DNA of 64,000 nt from Streptomyces sp. CB01201 (GCF_002803085.1 NZ_NNBJ01000001.1:62001-126000); one strand, 5' to 3'. Counted from the first letter of the stretch, positions 8,833 through 18,854 are shown. A program made the numbers and translations. Notes: generated by a model from the letters alone, not told the origin.

Positions 8833-9696
8833 TCACCAAGTGGCCCAGCTCAGCACCCGGGTGAGCACCCGCAGCGCCCCGAAGTGGGCTGCGCCGCGCT
8901 CGACGATCAGCTGGGCGCCCGGGATCCGCTCGGCCAGCCAGCGGGTGTGCTGGACCGGCGCGAACACGTCCTGCTCGCCGTGCCAGAGCAGCACCGGCGC
9001 GGTGATGGCCTCCAGCCGGAAGTCCCAGTCGGTGCTGAACGCCATCACGTCGTCGACCCAGCCGTCGGCCGAACTGCGCAGTCCTTCCTCGAAGTTGCGC
9101 TCCAGCATCGCCCGGATGCCCGCGTCCGCGACGATGCCCCGGTCCGGCTTGGGAAGGCCGTGCCGCATGTCGTTCACCGAACGCCGGGGATCGGACCGGA
9201 TGGTGATCGACCGCATCTCCAGGGCGGTGGTCAACTGCCCCTTCCCCGCAGCCGCGTTGATGTACTCGCGCACATTGGACTCGGTCATTCCGTCGAACCA
9301 GTCGAGCCCCTGCGCATCGCGCGGCGCGATACTGACCAGGGCTGCCACCCGCGCCGTACGGTCCGGGAGCAGTGCCGCGCAGGCCAGCGCGTGCGGGGCG
9401 CCGCCGGAGCGTCCCACCACGGCGAACTCGTCGAGGTCCAGGGCGTCCGCGATGGCCTCCACATCGGCCGCGGCGTCCGCCACCCGGCGGCCCGGCAGCC
9501 GGTCCGAATCGCCGTATCCCGGCCGGTCGAACGTGATCAGACGGACCCCGAGGCGATAGAGCACCGCACTGCGGGGAGCCGGGCCGAGCCGACTCCCCGG
9601 CGTGCCGTGCAGCAGGAACACCGGTCTGCCCTTCGGGTTCCCGTAGCTCTCAACTCCTAAGCCCCGCCCGTCCCGGGTACGAATCAGCTCCCCCAA
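8833..9696 (-). CDS. Alpha/beta hydrolase
   Basis: The 287-residue product starts at a TTG. The oxyanion-loop segment FLLHGTPGSR lies at 27-36, and the nucleophile elbow G-R-S97-G-G follows the FAVV strand. RPGYGDSDR is the usual loop before helix A, and a His in the C-terminal RGAAHF segment would complete the triad. No signal peptide or membrane segment is seen, so it is cytoplasmic. The substrate is not predictable; small-molecule esterases, epoxide hydrolases and haloperoxidase-like enzymes share this fold. It converges on the Fxs locus but faces the other way and is separated from it by a strong terminator, so a functional link is unlikely. Confidence 0.85.
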   Translation of the reverse strand: MGELIRTRDGRGLGVESYGNPKGRPVFLLHGTPGSRLGPAPRSAVLYRLGVRLITFDRPGYGDSDRLPGRRVADAAADVEAIADALDLDEFAVVGRSGGAPHALACAALLPDRTARVAALVSIAPRDAQGLDWFDGMTESNVREYINAAAGKGQLTTALEMRSITIRSDPRRSVNDMRHGLPKPDRGIVADAGIRAMLERNFEEGLRSSADGWVDDVMAFSTDWDFRLEAITAPVLLWHGEQDVFAPVQHTRWLAERIPGAQLIVERGAAHFGALRVLTRVLSWATW

Positions 9697-9795
9697 CTGG
9701 TGCCTCCCGCTAGGTCTGGTTGGCGCCAGTATGAGCGTGTGTCATTCAGTGGTACATACCCGCACTCGTCGAATGCGGGCGGAGCCCGGGGCCGC

Positions 9796-10203
9796 TCAGC
9801 CGAGCCGCGGGATCTCGATGGCCGGGCACCGGTCCATGACCATGGCGAGCCCCGCGTCCCGGGTGCGCCCGTAGGCGTCCTCGTCGACGACCCCGAGCTG
9901 GAACCAGACGGCCTTGGCGCCGACGGCCACGGCCTGATCGGCCACGGCCCCGGCGAGCTCGCTGTTGACGAAGACGTCCACGACGTCGACGGGGAAGGGG
10001 ATCTCGTCCAGGGAGGCGTACCCCTGCTCGCCGTGGACGGTCTCGGCTTTGGGGTGCACGGGCACGATCCGCTTGCCGAACCGCTGGAGGACCTCGGCCA
10101 CGCCGTAGGCCGCGCGGTTTCGATTGTTGGAGAGGCCGACCACGGCCCAGGTGTCGCCGGTGTCGGTGAGGATCTTGCGGATGGTGTCCTGATCGGCGTA
10201 CAC
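9796..10203 (-). CDS. CoA-binding domain protein (YccU type)
   Basis: A 135-residue Rossmann-type protein. GTG at 10203 is preceded by AGGAG at a good distance; a longer frame to 10365 exists but its extra residues are low-complexity and not family-like. TWAVVGLSNNRNRAAYGVAE is the nucleotide/CoA-binding loop, followed by KRIVPVHP and the DVVDVFVN strand. This is the full length of the single-domain family related to succinyl-CoA synthetase alpha chains. Its cellular role is not established; CoA or acyl-CoA binding is the family expectation. It is separate from its neighbours, with about 100-125 bases on each side. Confidence 0.85.
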   Translation of the reverse strand: MYADQDTIRKILTDTGDTWAVVGLSNNRNRAAYGVAEVLQRFGKRIVPVHPKAETVHGEQGYASLDEIPFPVDVVDVFVNSELAGAVADQAVAVGAKAVWFQLGVVDEDAYGRTRDAGLAMVMDRCPAIEIPRLG

Positions 10204-10327
10204 GGCGCTCTCCTGGGGTGTCCTCGGTCGGCTCACGGTCGATGGGGCCGCGGGCTGAGGTCGCCAGGGGGCGAGCCACGGTCCACGGTCACTGGGACAA
10301 CACCGGCGGGTTTCGCCGGCATTCCTG

Positions 10328-11281
10328 TCACGCGCGCGAAGTGAGCCCCGGCCGGGTGCCGTCAACGTTCGTGTGCCGCAGCCGGCGCGCGTTCCCGTAC
10401 TCCCGGAGCAGGACCCGCACGGCCCCCGGCACCGAGGGGCGGGCCGATGCCTTCAGGAGCCCGGCGCCCTTGCGGGCGGCGGCAGCGGCGGTGAGTTCGT
10501 CGAACGCGATGAGTGCACGCACCAGGGGCCGGCCGGGTGCCGGGACGATCGCGACCAGCGGGCGGCTCGCCGCCAGGGTGGCCCGGGCCTGCCCGAGGAC
10601 GGCGGTGATCAGCGCCCGGGTGCCGGGGAGATCACGGGCCTGTTCCAGGTCGTCACGGGTGACCCCGTGCCGCTCCAGCGTCTCGCGAGGGATGGTGAGG
10701 CGCCCGTCGGCGAGGTCCTCCGCCAGGTCGTTGACGAAGTCGAGGCGCTGGCTCGCGTCGATGAAGGTACGGCACCCCGCACGGAACTCCGCGCCGTCGC
10801 CCTCCGGCGCGAGCAGACAGGCGACGAGCAGGAACGCGGGCAGCGAGTACGCGTCGATGTACGCCTGATGGTCCGCCTCGGTCGCGAATCCGACGAAGTC
10901 CAGGTCGGCACGGGCGGTCCCCAGGTACTCCTCGATGTGGCCGCGCAGTCGTGGGTGTGCCGTGAGGGTGTCCAGGACCGGGCGGATCACCGGGTGGTCG
11001 GCCGTGCCGGTGGCGAGCGCGTCCCGGACCTGCCGCTCCCAGGTGTCGTACGCCGCGGCCCGACCTCCCTCGGGGCCGCTGTCGAGCAGGTTGTCACTGT
11101 GGTGCATGAAGGCGGTCATGGCCACCACGTGCGGGAACAACGTCCGGGGCAGCAACAGCCGGGCGGCCAGATAGGCGCTGCGCTTGAAGCGGGCGGCCAG
11201 TTCGCGCTGGCGCGTGTAGTCGTCGCGCAGCCCCGGGTCGTGGATGCCCGCCGCGTCGAGTGCCTGGTTCCACGCGCTCAT
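10328..11281 (-). CDS. Squalene/phytoene synthase family protein
   Basis: A 317-residue, mostly helical prenyl synthase. Both metal-binding motifs are present: D63-NLL-D67 (first Asp-rich motif) and D181-FVN-D185 with D189 (second). RFKRSAYLAARLLLP fits the substrate-channel helix. Enzymes of this fold join two prenyl diphosphates head to head (phytoene, squalene, or presqualene/hydroxysqualene). No other carotenoid or hopanoid gene is adjacent, so the product cannot be named. The ATG at 11281 was chosen because the upstream extension is unlike the family. The polar Ala/Arg-rich C terminus gives no membrane anchor. Confidence 0.8.
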   Translation of the reverse strand: MSAWNQALDAAGIHDPGLRDDYTRQRELAARFKRSAYLAARLLLPRTLFPHVVAMTAFMHHSDNLLDSGPEGGRAAAYDTWERQVRDALATGTADHPVIRPVLDTLTAHPRLRGHIEEYLGTARADLDFVGFATEADHQAYIDAYSLPAFLLVACLLAPEGDGAEFRAGCRTFIDASQRLDFVNDLAEDLADGRLTIPRETLERHGVTRDDLEQARDLPGTRALITAVLGQARATLAASRPLVAIVPAPGRPLVRALIAFDELTAAAAARKGAGLLKASARPSVPGAVRVLLREYGNARRLRHTNVDGTRPGLTSRA

Positions 11282-11725
11282 CGTGGCCTCTCCTGGGGGT
11301 GTGGATGTGAACCCCCAGTTCATCACGGCGGCGCGGTGGGACCGTTGCCGGAAAAGCCGGTGCGCTCACCGCGCACCTCTCCCTAGACTCGCCCTGCGCG
11401 TCACCGACCGGGTGCTGCGCCGCCTGTCGAGTGACGAGCGAACGAGCTGAGAGAAGGGGAGTCGGGCCATGCGTACGCAGCGCTCCACCGACTTCGCCCC
11501 TTCGAGCCGGTACGACGTGATTTTGGTGTCTCGCGTCGGCCGGTGACGGCTGCGCGGCCTTCACCGCATGTCCTTCGACATTTCTGACGTAACGTCAAAC
11601 TCCTGAGCCAGCAGTGCTGTTGGAGTGCCACGCACTTGCGTGACCCGACGTCGTCCCCCATCGCGCTGTCACCTTCCGCCGCTTCCCGAGTCCGCTCGGT
11701 GAAGACGCCCGAAAGGCCTCAGGCC
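11282..11725. other. Intergenic region between prenyl synthase and EF-G paralogue
   Basis: This 444-base divergent region contains promoters for both sides. TAGACT at 11384-11389 is a possible -10 for the rightward transcript. A short ORF with a ribosome binding site lies at 11469-11546 (separate entry). The stretch 11560-11650 is less GC-rich and contains an imperfect inverted repeat, TGACGTAACGTCA. Confidence 0.5.
11469..11546 (+). CDS. Possible 25-residue leader peptide upstream of the EF-G paralogue
   Basis: A 25-codon ORF (MRTQRSTDF... ending SRVGR) begins with ATG 7 bases after GGGGAG and ends 179 bases before the EF-G-like start. Third-position GC is good. There is no run of one amino acid to suggest classical attenuation. 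Leader peptides upstream of EF-G-like ribosomal protection genes such as tet(M) are known, which is the only reason to suspect regulation here. It may be noise. Confidence 0.3.
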   Translation: MRTQRSTDFAPSSRYDVILVSRVGR

Positions 11726-13798
11726 ATGCGCACCAACAGGCTCTCTCCTGCCGCCACTTCCCTCTCCGCCGTCCGCAACCTCGGAATCCTCGCCCATGTC
11801 GACGCGGGCAAGACCACCGTGACCGAACGGATCCTCTTCGCCACCGGTGCCGTCCACAAGCGGGGCGAGGTGCACGACGGGACGACCGTCACGGACTTCG
11901 ACGCGCAGGAGCGCGACCGGGGCATCACCATCTTCGCCGCGGCCGTCAGCTGCGACTGGGACGGGCACCGCGTCAACCTCATCGACACCCCGGGCCACGT
12001 CGACTTCGCCGACGAGGTCGAACGGTCCCTGCGGGTTCTCGACGGGGCGGTCGCGGTGTTCGACGCCGTCGCCGGAGTCGAGCCGCAGAGCGAATCGGTG
12101 TGGCGGCAGGCGGACCGGCACGGTGTGCCGCGGATCGCGTTCGTGAACAAGCTGGACCGGGCGGGCGCCGACCTCGACACCGCGGTCGCCTCGATCAGGG
12201 AGCGGCTCGGCGCGGTGCCCCTGGTGGTGCAGCTGCCGATCGGGCGCGAGGACGGCTTCACCGGCGTCGTCGACCTGGTACGGATGCGCACCCTGGTGTG
12301 GCACGACGACCTCTGCACCGACGGGCCGGTCGAAGCGGCGCTGCTCGACGAGGCACGGCGACGCCGGCGCCTCCTGGAGGAGACGGTCGCGGAGCTGCAT
12401 CCGGACGCGCTCGAAGAGTTCTGCGCGGCATCGGCGCTGACCACGGCGACCCTCGAACGCGCCCTGCGCGAGCTGACGTTGAGCGGGGATGCCGTGGTGG
12501 TGCTGTGCGGCTCGGCCTACCGCAACCGCGGCATCGAGCCGCTCCTCGACGCGGTGGTCGCCTATCTGCCCTCGCCCGCCGACATGCCGCCGGTCCGCGG
12601 GACGGGCGGCGGCGAGGGCGAAGGGCAGCAGCGGGCGCCCGACCCGGCCGAGCCGTTCGCCGCGCTCGCGTTCAAGGTGAACGCGACGCCACGCGGCCGC
12701 CTGACCTGTCTGCGGATCTATTCGGGCACCCTGCGCAAGGGCGACCCCGTACGCGACGCGGCGAGCGGACGCATCGAGCGGGTCGGCCGGATCCTGCGGG
12801 TGCAGGCCGACCGGCACGAGGAGAGGGAGGAAGCGATGGCGGGGGACATCGTCGCGGTGGTGGGCCTCAGGGCGGCCCGGCCGGGCGCGACGCTGTGCGC
12901 ACCGGACGCGCCCGTACTCCTGGAGCCGCCCTCGGTGGCCGACCCGGTGGTGTCGGTCGCGGTCGAGGCCGGGCGCGGCACCGACCCGGGGCGGCTCTCC
13001 GCGGCCCTGGCACGCCTGGCCGAGGAGGACCCCTCGCTCGTCGTGCGGACCGATCCGGAGACCGGGCAGACCGTGCTGTCGGGTCTGGGCGAGCTCCATC
13101 TGGAGGTCGCGGTGGAGAAGATCCGCCGCGACCGGTCAGTGGCGGTCAACGTCGGCCGACCGCAGGTCTCGTACCGCGAAACCGTGGTGCGCGGTGTGAG
13201 CGGCCTCGTGTACCGGCATGTCAAACAGGACGGCGGGGCCGGGCAGTTCGCGCACGTGGTCCTCGACGTCGAACCCGTGGAGGAAGGGGGATTCGCGTTC
13301 CGCTCGACGGTGGTCGGCGGCCGGGTGCCGCCGGAGTACGCCCGTGCGGTCGAAGCCGGCTGCCGGGACGCGCTGGCCGAAGGCCCGCTCGGCGGTCATC
13401 CCGTCACCGGACTGCGGGTCACGCTCACCGACGGGGCGACCCACTCCAAGGACTCCTCGGAGGTGGCGTTCCGCGCGGCGGGCCGCTTCGCGCTCCGCGA
13501 GGCGCTGCGGGCCAGTGTGATGGGGCTCCTCGAACCGGTCGCCGAGGTCACGGTGACCGTCCCCGAGGACGGCGTGGGCGGTGTCCTGGGCGACCTCGCC
13601 GCCCGGCGCGGCCAGGTGTCGGCGTCCACGGCCGCTGCCGGGTCCGTGGTGATCACGGCGACGGTTCCGCTGGCCGAGCTGTTCGGGTACGCCTCGCGGC
13701 TGCGCGGCCGGACCCGGGGCCGGGGCACCTTCAGCACCCGGCCCGCGCCGCTCGCGCCGGTACCGGCCGCGGTGGCCGACGCGCTCCTGGCGCGCTGA
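11726..13798 (+). CDS. Elongation factor G paralogue
   Basis: A 690-residue translational GTPase. Switch and nucleotide motifs are complete: G1 AHVDAGKTT at 23-31, RGITI in switch I, DTPGHVDF, and NKLD for guanine binding. Domains II to V follow, with the domain IV segment [11 protein letters not shown] and the C-terminal [17 protein letters not shown]. This is EF-G-like rather than Tet(M)-like, although a role as an accessory or stress EF-G or a ribosome-rescue or protection factor cannot be separated by eye. It stands alone without rpsL/rpsG/tuf neighbours, so it is not the housekeeping fusA. ATG at 11726 follows GAAAGG by nine bases; the extra 30 upstream codons are unlike the family. Confidence 0.85.
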   Translation: MRTNRLSPAATSLSAVRNLGILAHVDAGKTTVTERILFATGAVHKRGEVHDGTTVTDFDAQERDRGITIFAAAVSCDWDGHRVNLIDTPGHVDFADEVERSLRVLDGAVAVFDAVAGVEPQSESVWRQADRHGVPRIAFVNKLDRAGADLDTAVASIRERLGAVPLVVQLPIGREDGFTGVVDLVRMRTLVWHDDLCTDGPVEAALLDEARRRRRLLEETVAELHPDALEEFCAASALTTATLERALRELTLSGDAVVVLCGSAYRNRGIEPLLDAVVAYLPSPADMPPVRGTGGGEGEGQQRAPDPAEPFAALAFKVNATPRGRLTCLRIYSGTLRKGDPVRDAASGRIERVGRILRVQADRHEEREEAMAGDIVAVVGLRAARPGATLCAPDAPVLLEPPSVADPVVSVAVEAGRGTDPGRLSAALARLAEEDPSLVVRTDPETGQTVLSGLGELHLEVAVEKIRRDRSVAVNVGRPQVSYRETVVRGVSGLVYRHVKQDGGAGQFAHVVLDVEPVEEGGFAFRSTVVGGRVPPEYARAVEAGCRDALAEGPLGGHPVTGLRVTLTDGATHSKDSSEVAFRAAGRFALREALRASVMGLLEPVAEVTVTVPEDGVGGVLGDLAARRGQVSASTAAAGSVVITATVPLAELFGYASRLRGRTRGRGTFSTRPAPLAPVPAAVADALLAR

Positions 13799-13809
13799 CC
13801 GCCGCCGCC

Positions 13810-13841
13810 CCGTCCCGCCCCGGTCCGCCGGGGCGGGACGG
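13810..13841. terminator. Perfect 14-base stem terminator after the EF-G paralogue
   Basis: CCGTCCCGCCCCGG at 13810-13823 pairs exactly with 13828-13841 around a TCCG loop, 11 bases after the stop codon. It has no T-run, as usual in this GC range. Confidence 0.8.
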
Positions 13842-13856
13842 GTGCGCGGCGGCGCA

Positions 13857-13862
13857 TAGGGT
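13857..13862 (+). promoter_or_regulatory. -10 element of a likely leaderless promoter for the YigZ gene
   Basis: TAGGGT lies six bases before the ATG at 13869, with no ribosome binding site between. This is the spacing expected when transcription starts at the A of the start codon. Confidence 0.55.
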
Positions 13863-13868
13863 GGTCGG

Positions 13869-14495
13869 ATGCAGGAGCAGTACCGCACCGTCGCCCGAGA
13901 GGGCGTGCACGAGAGCGAGATCAACAGGTCCCGCTTCCTCTGCGCGCTCGCGCCCGCCGCCACCGAACAGGAAGCGCAGGACTTCGTCGCCCGCGTCCGC
14001 AAGGAGCACCCGACGGCCAGCCACAACTGCTTCGCTTACGTCATCGGCGCCGACGCCTCCGTACAGAAGGCGAGCGACGACGGAGAGCCCGGCGGCACCG
14101 CCGGAGTGCCCATGCTCCAGATGCTGACCCGGCGCGAGGTGCGCTATGTGGTCGCCGTCGTCACCCGTTACTACGGCGGCGTGAAGCTGGGCGCGGGCGG
14201 TCTGATCCGGGCGTACGGAGGCGTCGTCGGCGAGGCCCTGGACGAGATCGGCACCGTCGTGCGCCGGCGGTTCCGCCTCGCCACGGTCACGGTCGACCAC
14301 CAGCGTGCGGGCAAGCTGGAGAACGACCTGAGGGCGACGGGGCGCGCGGTGCGCGAGGTCCGGTACGCCGAGGCCGTGACGATCGGCATCGGCCTGCCCG
14401 AGGCCGACGTCGAGGGCTTCCGCTCCTGGCTCGCCGACGCCACCGCCGGCACGGCCACCCTGGAGCTCGGCGGAGAGGCGTACGGGGACGCGTGA
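13869..14495 (+). CDS. YigZ/IMPACT family protein
   Basis: A 208-residue protein with the two-domain UPF0029/IMPACT layout. The N-terminal domain carries SRFLCALAPA, the ASHNCFAYVIG strand, SDDGEPGGTAGVPML, then VTRYYGGVKLGAGGLIRAYG, which is the family signature. A smaller C-terminal ferredoxin-like domain follows (residues 140-208). The family is widespread, and eukaryotic IMPACT links it to translation control, but no reaction is established in bacteria. It stands as a single gene between a terminator and sbcD, probably read from a leaderless transcript. Confidence 0.9.
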   Translation: MQEQYRTVAREGVHESEINRSRFLCALAPAATEQEAQDFVARVRKEHPTASHNCFAYVIGADASVQKASDDGEPGGTAGVPMLQMLTRREVRYVVAVVTRYYGGVKLGAGGLIRAYGGVVGEALDEIGTVVRRRFRLATVTVDHQRAGKLENDLRATGRAVREVRYAEAVTIGIGLPEADVEGFRSWLADATAGTATLELGGEAYGDA

Positions 14496-14655
14496 AGCAC
14501 GCGGAAGGGGATGTTCGGGACAGGAGGGCCCAGCATCCGGCGTCCCCGGAAAGGGATTTCGAGGACAAAACGGGCGGTGGTGAGGGGGTCCCGGGACGAC
14601 GGGATGTCCCCGTTGCCGCCCGGGCTGTCGTACCCCACCGTTACCCTCGGGGATC

Positions 14656-15810
14656 ATGAGAGTTCTGCACACCTCGGACTGGCACCTGGGCCGGTCCTTC
14701 CACCGGGTCGATCTGCTCGGTGCCCAGGCCGCGTTCGTCGACCACGTGGTGGCGACGGTGCGTGACCGGGGTGTGGACGCGGTCCTCGTGGCCGGGGACG
14801 TGTACGACCGCGCGGTGCCGCCGCTCGCCGCGGTCGACCTCTTCGACCGGGCGCTGCACCGCCTCGCCGACCTCGGGGTGCCGACCGTGATGATCTCCGG
14901 CAACCACGACTCGGCGCGCAGGCTCGGTGTCGGGGCCGGTCTGATCGAGCGGGCCGGCATCCACCTGCGCACCGACCCGGCGGGCTGTGGCACCCCCGTC
15001 ATGATCGGCGACGTCGCCTGTTACGGGCTTCCGTATCTGGAGCCGGCCCTGGTCCGCGACGAACTGGCCGCGCCGAAGGCCGGCCACGAGGCGGTGCTGG
15101 CCGCGGCCATGGAGCGCGTACGGGCCGACCTCGCGACCCGCCCGGAAGGGACCCGCTCCATCGTCCTGGCCCACGCCTTCGTGGCCGGCGGCGAGCCGAG
15201 CGACAGCGAACGGGACATCACCGTGGGCGGAGTGGCCGCCGTGCCCGCCGGGGTCTTCGACGGCGTGGACTACGTGGCCCTGGGCCACCTGCACGGCAGC
15301 CAGACGATCACCGAGCGGGTCCGCTACTCGGGCTCGCCGCTCGCCTACTCCTTCTCGGAGGCCACCCACCGCAAGTCCATGTGGCTGGTCGACCTCGCCG
15401 CCGACGGAGCCGTCACGGCCGAGCGGATCGACTGCCCGGTGCCCCGCCCCCTCGCCCGCATCCGCGGCCACCTGGACGAACTCCTGGAGGACCCGGCCCT
15501 GGCCCGGCACGAACAGGCCTGGGTGGAGGCCACGTTGACGGACGCGGTGCGCCCCGCCGACGCCATGGCCAGGATCGGGGCCCGCTTCCCGGGCACCCTC
15601 AGCCTCCTCTTCGACCCCGAACGGGCCGACGGCGACCCGCGGGCCTCGTACGCGCAGCGGCTCAAGGGCCGCAGCGACCAGCAGATCGCGGAGGACTTCG
15701 TGGCGCACGTACGCGGCGGCAGCGGCCCCGACGACCGTGAACGGACCGTCCTGCAAGGGGCGTTCGACGCCGTGCGGGTCGACGACGGGGTGCGCGAGGT
15801 GGCCCGGTGA
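14656..15810 (+). CDS. sbcD: Exonuclease SbcCD subunit D
   Basis: The 384-residue Mre11-type nuclease subunit. The phosphoesterase metal motifs are complete: DWHLGR near residue 8, GDVYDRA, GNHDS, and later ALGHLHGS (motif with two His). The C-terminal capping domain follows. With SbcC it forms the ATP-dependent DNA end and hairpin nuclease involved in repair and replication-fork clean-up. Its stop codon overlaps the sbcC GTG start (GTGA), so the two subunits are translationally coupled. The ATG lacks a good ribosome binding site, and TACCCT eight bases upstream may be a -10, so a leaderless start is possible. Confidence 0.95.
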   Translation: MRVLHTSDWHLGRSFHRVDLLGAQAAFVDHVVATVRDRGVDAVLVAGDVYDRAVPPLAAVDLFDRALHRLADLGVPTVMISGNHDSARRLGVGAGLIERAGIHLRTDPAGCGTPVMIGDVACYGLPYLEPALVRDELAAPKAGHEAVLAAAMERVRADLATRPEGTRSIVLAHAFVAGGEPSDSERDITVGGVAAVPAGVFDGVDYVALGHLHGSQTITERVRYSGSPLAYSFSEATHRKSMWLVDLAADGAVTAERIDCPVPRPLARIRGHLDELLEDPALARHEQAWVEATLTDAVRPADAMARIGARFPGTLSLLFDPERADGDPRASYAQRLKGRSDQQIAEDFVAHVRGGSGPDDRERTVLQGAFDAVRVDDGVREVAR

Positions 15811-18800
15811 GACTGCACCGCATGCGCGTCACCGCCTTCGGCCCCTTCGCGGGCAGCCAGGAGGTCGACTTCGACGCGCTGTCCACGGCCGGGCTCTTCC
15901 TGCTGCACGGCCCGACGGGCGCCGGCAAGACCTCGGTGCTCGACGCGGTCTGCTTCGCCCTGTACGGCGCGGTGCCCGGCGCCCGCCAGAGCCCCGGCAC
16001 ACCGCTGCGCAGCGACCACGCGGCGCCGGACGTCTTCACCGAGGTGCTCCTTGAACTGACCGTCGCCGGGCGGCGGTTGGAGGTCACCCGCCGCCCGCAG
16101 CAGGACCGGCCCAAGAAGCGCGGCAGCGGCGTCACCACCGAGAAGGCGCAGACCTGGCTGCGCGAATACGACCCGTCACAGGGCGCCTGGCAGGCGCTCA
16201 GCCGCTCGCACCAGGAGATCGGCGAGGAGCTCGGGCAGCTGCTGGGGATGAGCCGGGAGCAGTTCTGCCAGGTCGTGCTGCTGCCGCAGGGCGAGTTCGC
16301 CAAGTTCCTCAGGTCGGACGCCGAGGCGCGCGGAAAGCTGCTCGGCAGGCTCTTCGACACCCGCCGGTTCGCCGCGGTGGAGGACCGGCTCGCCGAGCTG
16401 CGCAGAACCGCGGAGCGCCAGGTCAAGGAGGGCGACGAGCGGCTGCTCGCGCTCGCCCAGCGGATGGCGCAGGCCGCGGGCGACGGCTATCAGGCCCGCG
16501 CCTGGCCGCTGCCCGACGCCCGGCCCGGCGACCCGGGCCTCGCCTCCGCCGTCCTGCAGTGGGCGGCCGTCGCGCGCAGCGCGGCAACCGAACGCCTGGA
16601 CATCGCCTCGGCCGCCCTCGCCGCCGCCGAGCGCAGGCAGGACCGCGCCCGCCGCCTCGCCGAGGAGGCCGGGCAACTCGCAGCGCTCCAGGCTAGGTAT
16701 GCCGAAGCCCGCGCGGAGGCCGACGAGTTGGCGGCCCGAGGGCCCGAGCAGGAGGAGCTGAGGGCTCGCCTGGAGACGGCCCGCAAGGCCGAACGGGTCG
16801 CGCCCGCTCTGGAGTGGCGGGAGCAGGCCCAGCGCGACCACCGCACCGCGACGGCCGAACGGGACCGCTCGCGCGAACGTCTGCACCCCGACCTCGCCGA
16901 GGCCGGAGCGGATCAACTCGCCGCCCTGGAACGCCGGATGCGCCAGGACCTCGGCGCGCTGGAATCCGCCCGCCGGGCCGAGCGCCGCAGCATCGAGATC
17001 GACGAGGAGCGCTCGCGTCTGGACCAGCGGTCCCGCGCCGACGAGGGCGTGCTCACCGACACCGCGGACTGGCTCGGGCGCTGGGAGCACACCCGGCTCG
17101 ACCACCAGACCCGTATCGAGGCCGCCCATGAGGCGGCGACCCGCGCCGAACACCTCGCCGGACAGCTCGAACCGGCCCGCCGCCGCCTCGCCGCCGCCCG
17201 CGAACGCGACGCGTTGCAGGACCGCCTGGGCGAGGCCGAGCGCCGCCACGAGAGCGCCCGCGAAGCCGCCAACGCGGCGCACGAGCGATGGCTGACGCTG
17301 CGCGAGGAGCGGCTGCGCGGCATCGCGGCCGAGCTGGCCGCCCGCCTCCAGGAGGGCGAGCCCTGCACGGTGTGCGGCTCCGCCGAGCACCCCGCGCCCG
17401 CGCGCCCCGGCACCGGCCAGGTCGACCGCGCCACCGAGGACGCGGCGCAGCAGGCCCACCGCGACGCGGAACGCCGTCGGGCCGAGGCCGAGGCCGCCCT
17501 CTCCTCGGTGCGCGAGGAGATCGCGGGCGCCCGGGCCGAGGCGGGAGCCGCAAGTGTGGCCGAACTGGCCGATGCGGCGCGCGAGTTGGAGCGGGAGCAC
17601 CGCGTGGCGCGGGACGCGGCGGGCGGGTTGCACGAGGCCCGGCTCGCGCTGGCCGCGGCGGAGCGGGAGTACGAGCAGCGCCTGGCCGCCCAGCGCACCG
17701 CGCAGCAGAACATCGCCGCCCGCACCGCGAGCCGAGAGGCCCTGGACCGCGAACAGGCCGCGCTGGAAAGCGAGTTGAGCCAGGTGCGGGCGGGCGCGGC
17801 CAGTGTCGCGGAACAGGCCGGTCTGCTCGAACACCGCGCGGCCATCCTCGCGGAGGCCGCGGAGGCGGTCCGTGCCGTCGAGGACAGCGCCGCCCGGCTC
17901 AAGGAGGCCGACGGGCGGCTCTCCGAGGCGGCGTTCCGGGCCGGCTTCGACACCCCCGCCGCGGCTTCCGCCGCCCTGGTCGACGAGCGCGGCCAGCGGG
18001 ACATCCAGCACCGGCTCGACGCCTGGCAGCAGCGCAAGGCCACGGTGGGCGCCCGCCTCGCCGAGCCGGAGACGGCCGCCGCGGGCCGGGCCGCGCCGGC
18101 CCGGACCGAGGAAGCGGCGGCCGAGGCCGCCGTCGCCGATCGCGCCCTGCGGGACGCGGCGTCCGCCCTCGCGGCGGCCCGGGCCCGCTGTGCGGAACTG
18201 CGCTCCCTGAGTGCCCGGTCCGTCGAGGAGACCCGGCGGATCGGGCCGCTGCGCGAGGAGTACGAGCGCGTGGCCTCCCTCGCCGGGCTCACCGCGGGCA
18301 CCTCCGCCGACAACGAGCGCAAGATGCGCCTGGAGTCCTACGTCCTCGCCGCCCGTCTGGAGCAGGTGGCGGCCGCCGCCACCGCCAGGCTCCAGCGCAT
18401 GTCGGGCGGCCGCTACACCCTGGTCCACTCCGACGCCCGGGGCGGCCGGGGGCGCTCGGGCCTCGGGCTGCATGTGGTGGACGCCTGGACGGGCCGGGAG
18501 CGGGACACCGCGACCCTGTCCGGCGGGGAGACGTTCTTCGCCTCCCTCGCCCTGGCCCTCGGCCTCGCCGATGTGGTCACCGACGAGGCGGGTGGCGCAC
18601 GCCTGGACACCCTGTTCATCGACGAGGGTTTCGGCAGCCTCGACGACCAGACCCTGGACGAGGTCCTCGACGTCCTGGACTCGCTGCGCGAACGCGACCG
18701 CAGCGTGGGCATCGTGAGCCACGTGGGCGATCTGCGTCGGCGCATCCCCGCCCAGCTCGAAGTGGTGAAGGACCGTACGGGGTCCGCGGTGCGGCTGCGG

Positions 18801-18854
18801 GGGATCGTGAGGTCCGGCTCAGTGGCCGATCGCGCGCCGGGGCAGCGGGGATGA
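15807..18854 (+). CDS. sbcC: Exonuclease SbcCD subunit C
   Basis: A 1015-residue Rad50-type SMC ATPase. Walker A HGPTGAGKTS is at residues 34-43. Two long Ala/Arg/Glu-rich coiled coils flank a zinc hook with C520-TV-C523. The ABC signature LSGGETFFASLALALGLADVV and Walker B LDTLFIDEGFGSLD lie near the C terminus. It drives the SbcD nuclease by ATP-dependent clamping on DNA ends. The 3' end overlaps the convergent Lrp gene by 36 bases, so the two transcripts are antisense at their ends. Confidence 0.95.
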   Translation: MRLHRMRVTAFGPFAGSQEVDFDALSTAGLFLLHGPTGAGKTSVLDAVCFALYGAVPGARQSPGTPLRSDHAAPDVFTEVLLELTVAGRRLEVTRRPQQDRPKKRGSGVTTEKAQTWLREYDPSQGAWQALSRSHQEIGEELGQLLGMSREQFCQVVLLPQGEFAKFLRSDAEARGKLLGRLFDTRRFAAVEDRLAELRRTAERQVKEGDERLLALAQRMAQAAGDGYQARAWPLPDARPGDPGLASAVLQWAAVARSAATERLDIASAALAAAERRQDRARRLAEEAGQLAALQARYAEARAEADELAARGPEQEELRARLETARKAERVAPALEWREQAQRDHRTATAERDRSRERLHPDLAEAGADQLAALERRMRQDLGALESARRAERRSIEIDEERSRLDQRSRADEGVLTDTADWLGRWEHTRLDHQTRIEAAHEAATRAEHLAGQLEPARRRLAAARERDALQDRLGEAERRHESAREAANAAHERWLTLREERLRGIAAELAARLQEGEPCTVCGSAEHPAPARPGTGQVDRATEDAAQQAHRDAERRRAEAEAALSSVREEIAGARAEAGAASVAELADAARELEREHRVARDAAGGLHEARLALAAAEREYEQRLAAQRTAQQNIAARTASREALDREQAALESELSQVRAGAASVAEQAGLLEHRAAILAEAAEAVRAVEDSAARLKEADGRLSEAAFRAGFDTPAAASAALVDERGQRDIQHRLDAWQQRKATVGARLAEPETAAAGRAAPARTEEAAAEAAVADRALRDAASALAAARARCAELRSLSARSVEETRRIGPLREEYERVASLAGLTAGTSADNERKMRLESYVLAARLEQVAAAATARLQRMSGGRYTLVHSDARGGRGRSGLGLHVVDAWTGRERDTATLSGGETFFASLALALGLADVVTDEAGGARLDTLFIDEGFGSLDDQTLDEVLDVLDSLRERDRSVGIVSHVGDLRRRIPAQLEVVKDRTGSAVRLRGIVRSGSVADRAPGQRG

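Noticed and set aside
11726..13798. A tet(M)-type tetracycline resistance gene
   Set aside because: The switch and domain IV segments fit EF-G better than ribosomal protection proteins, although the two groups are related and an eye comparison is not decisive.
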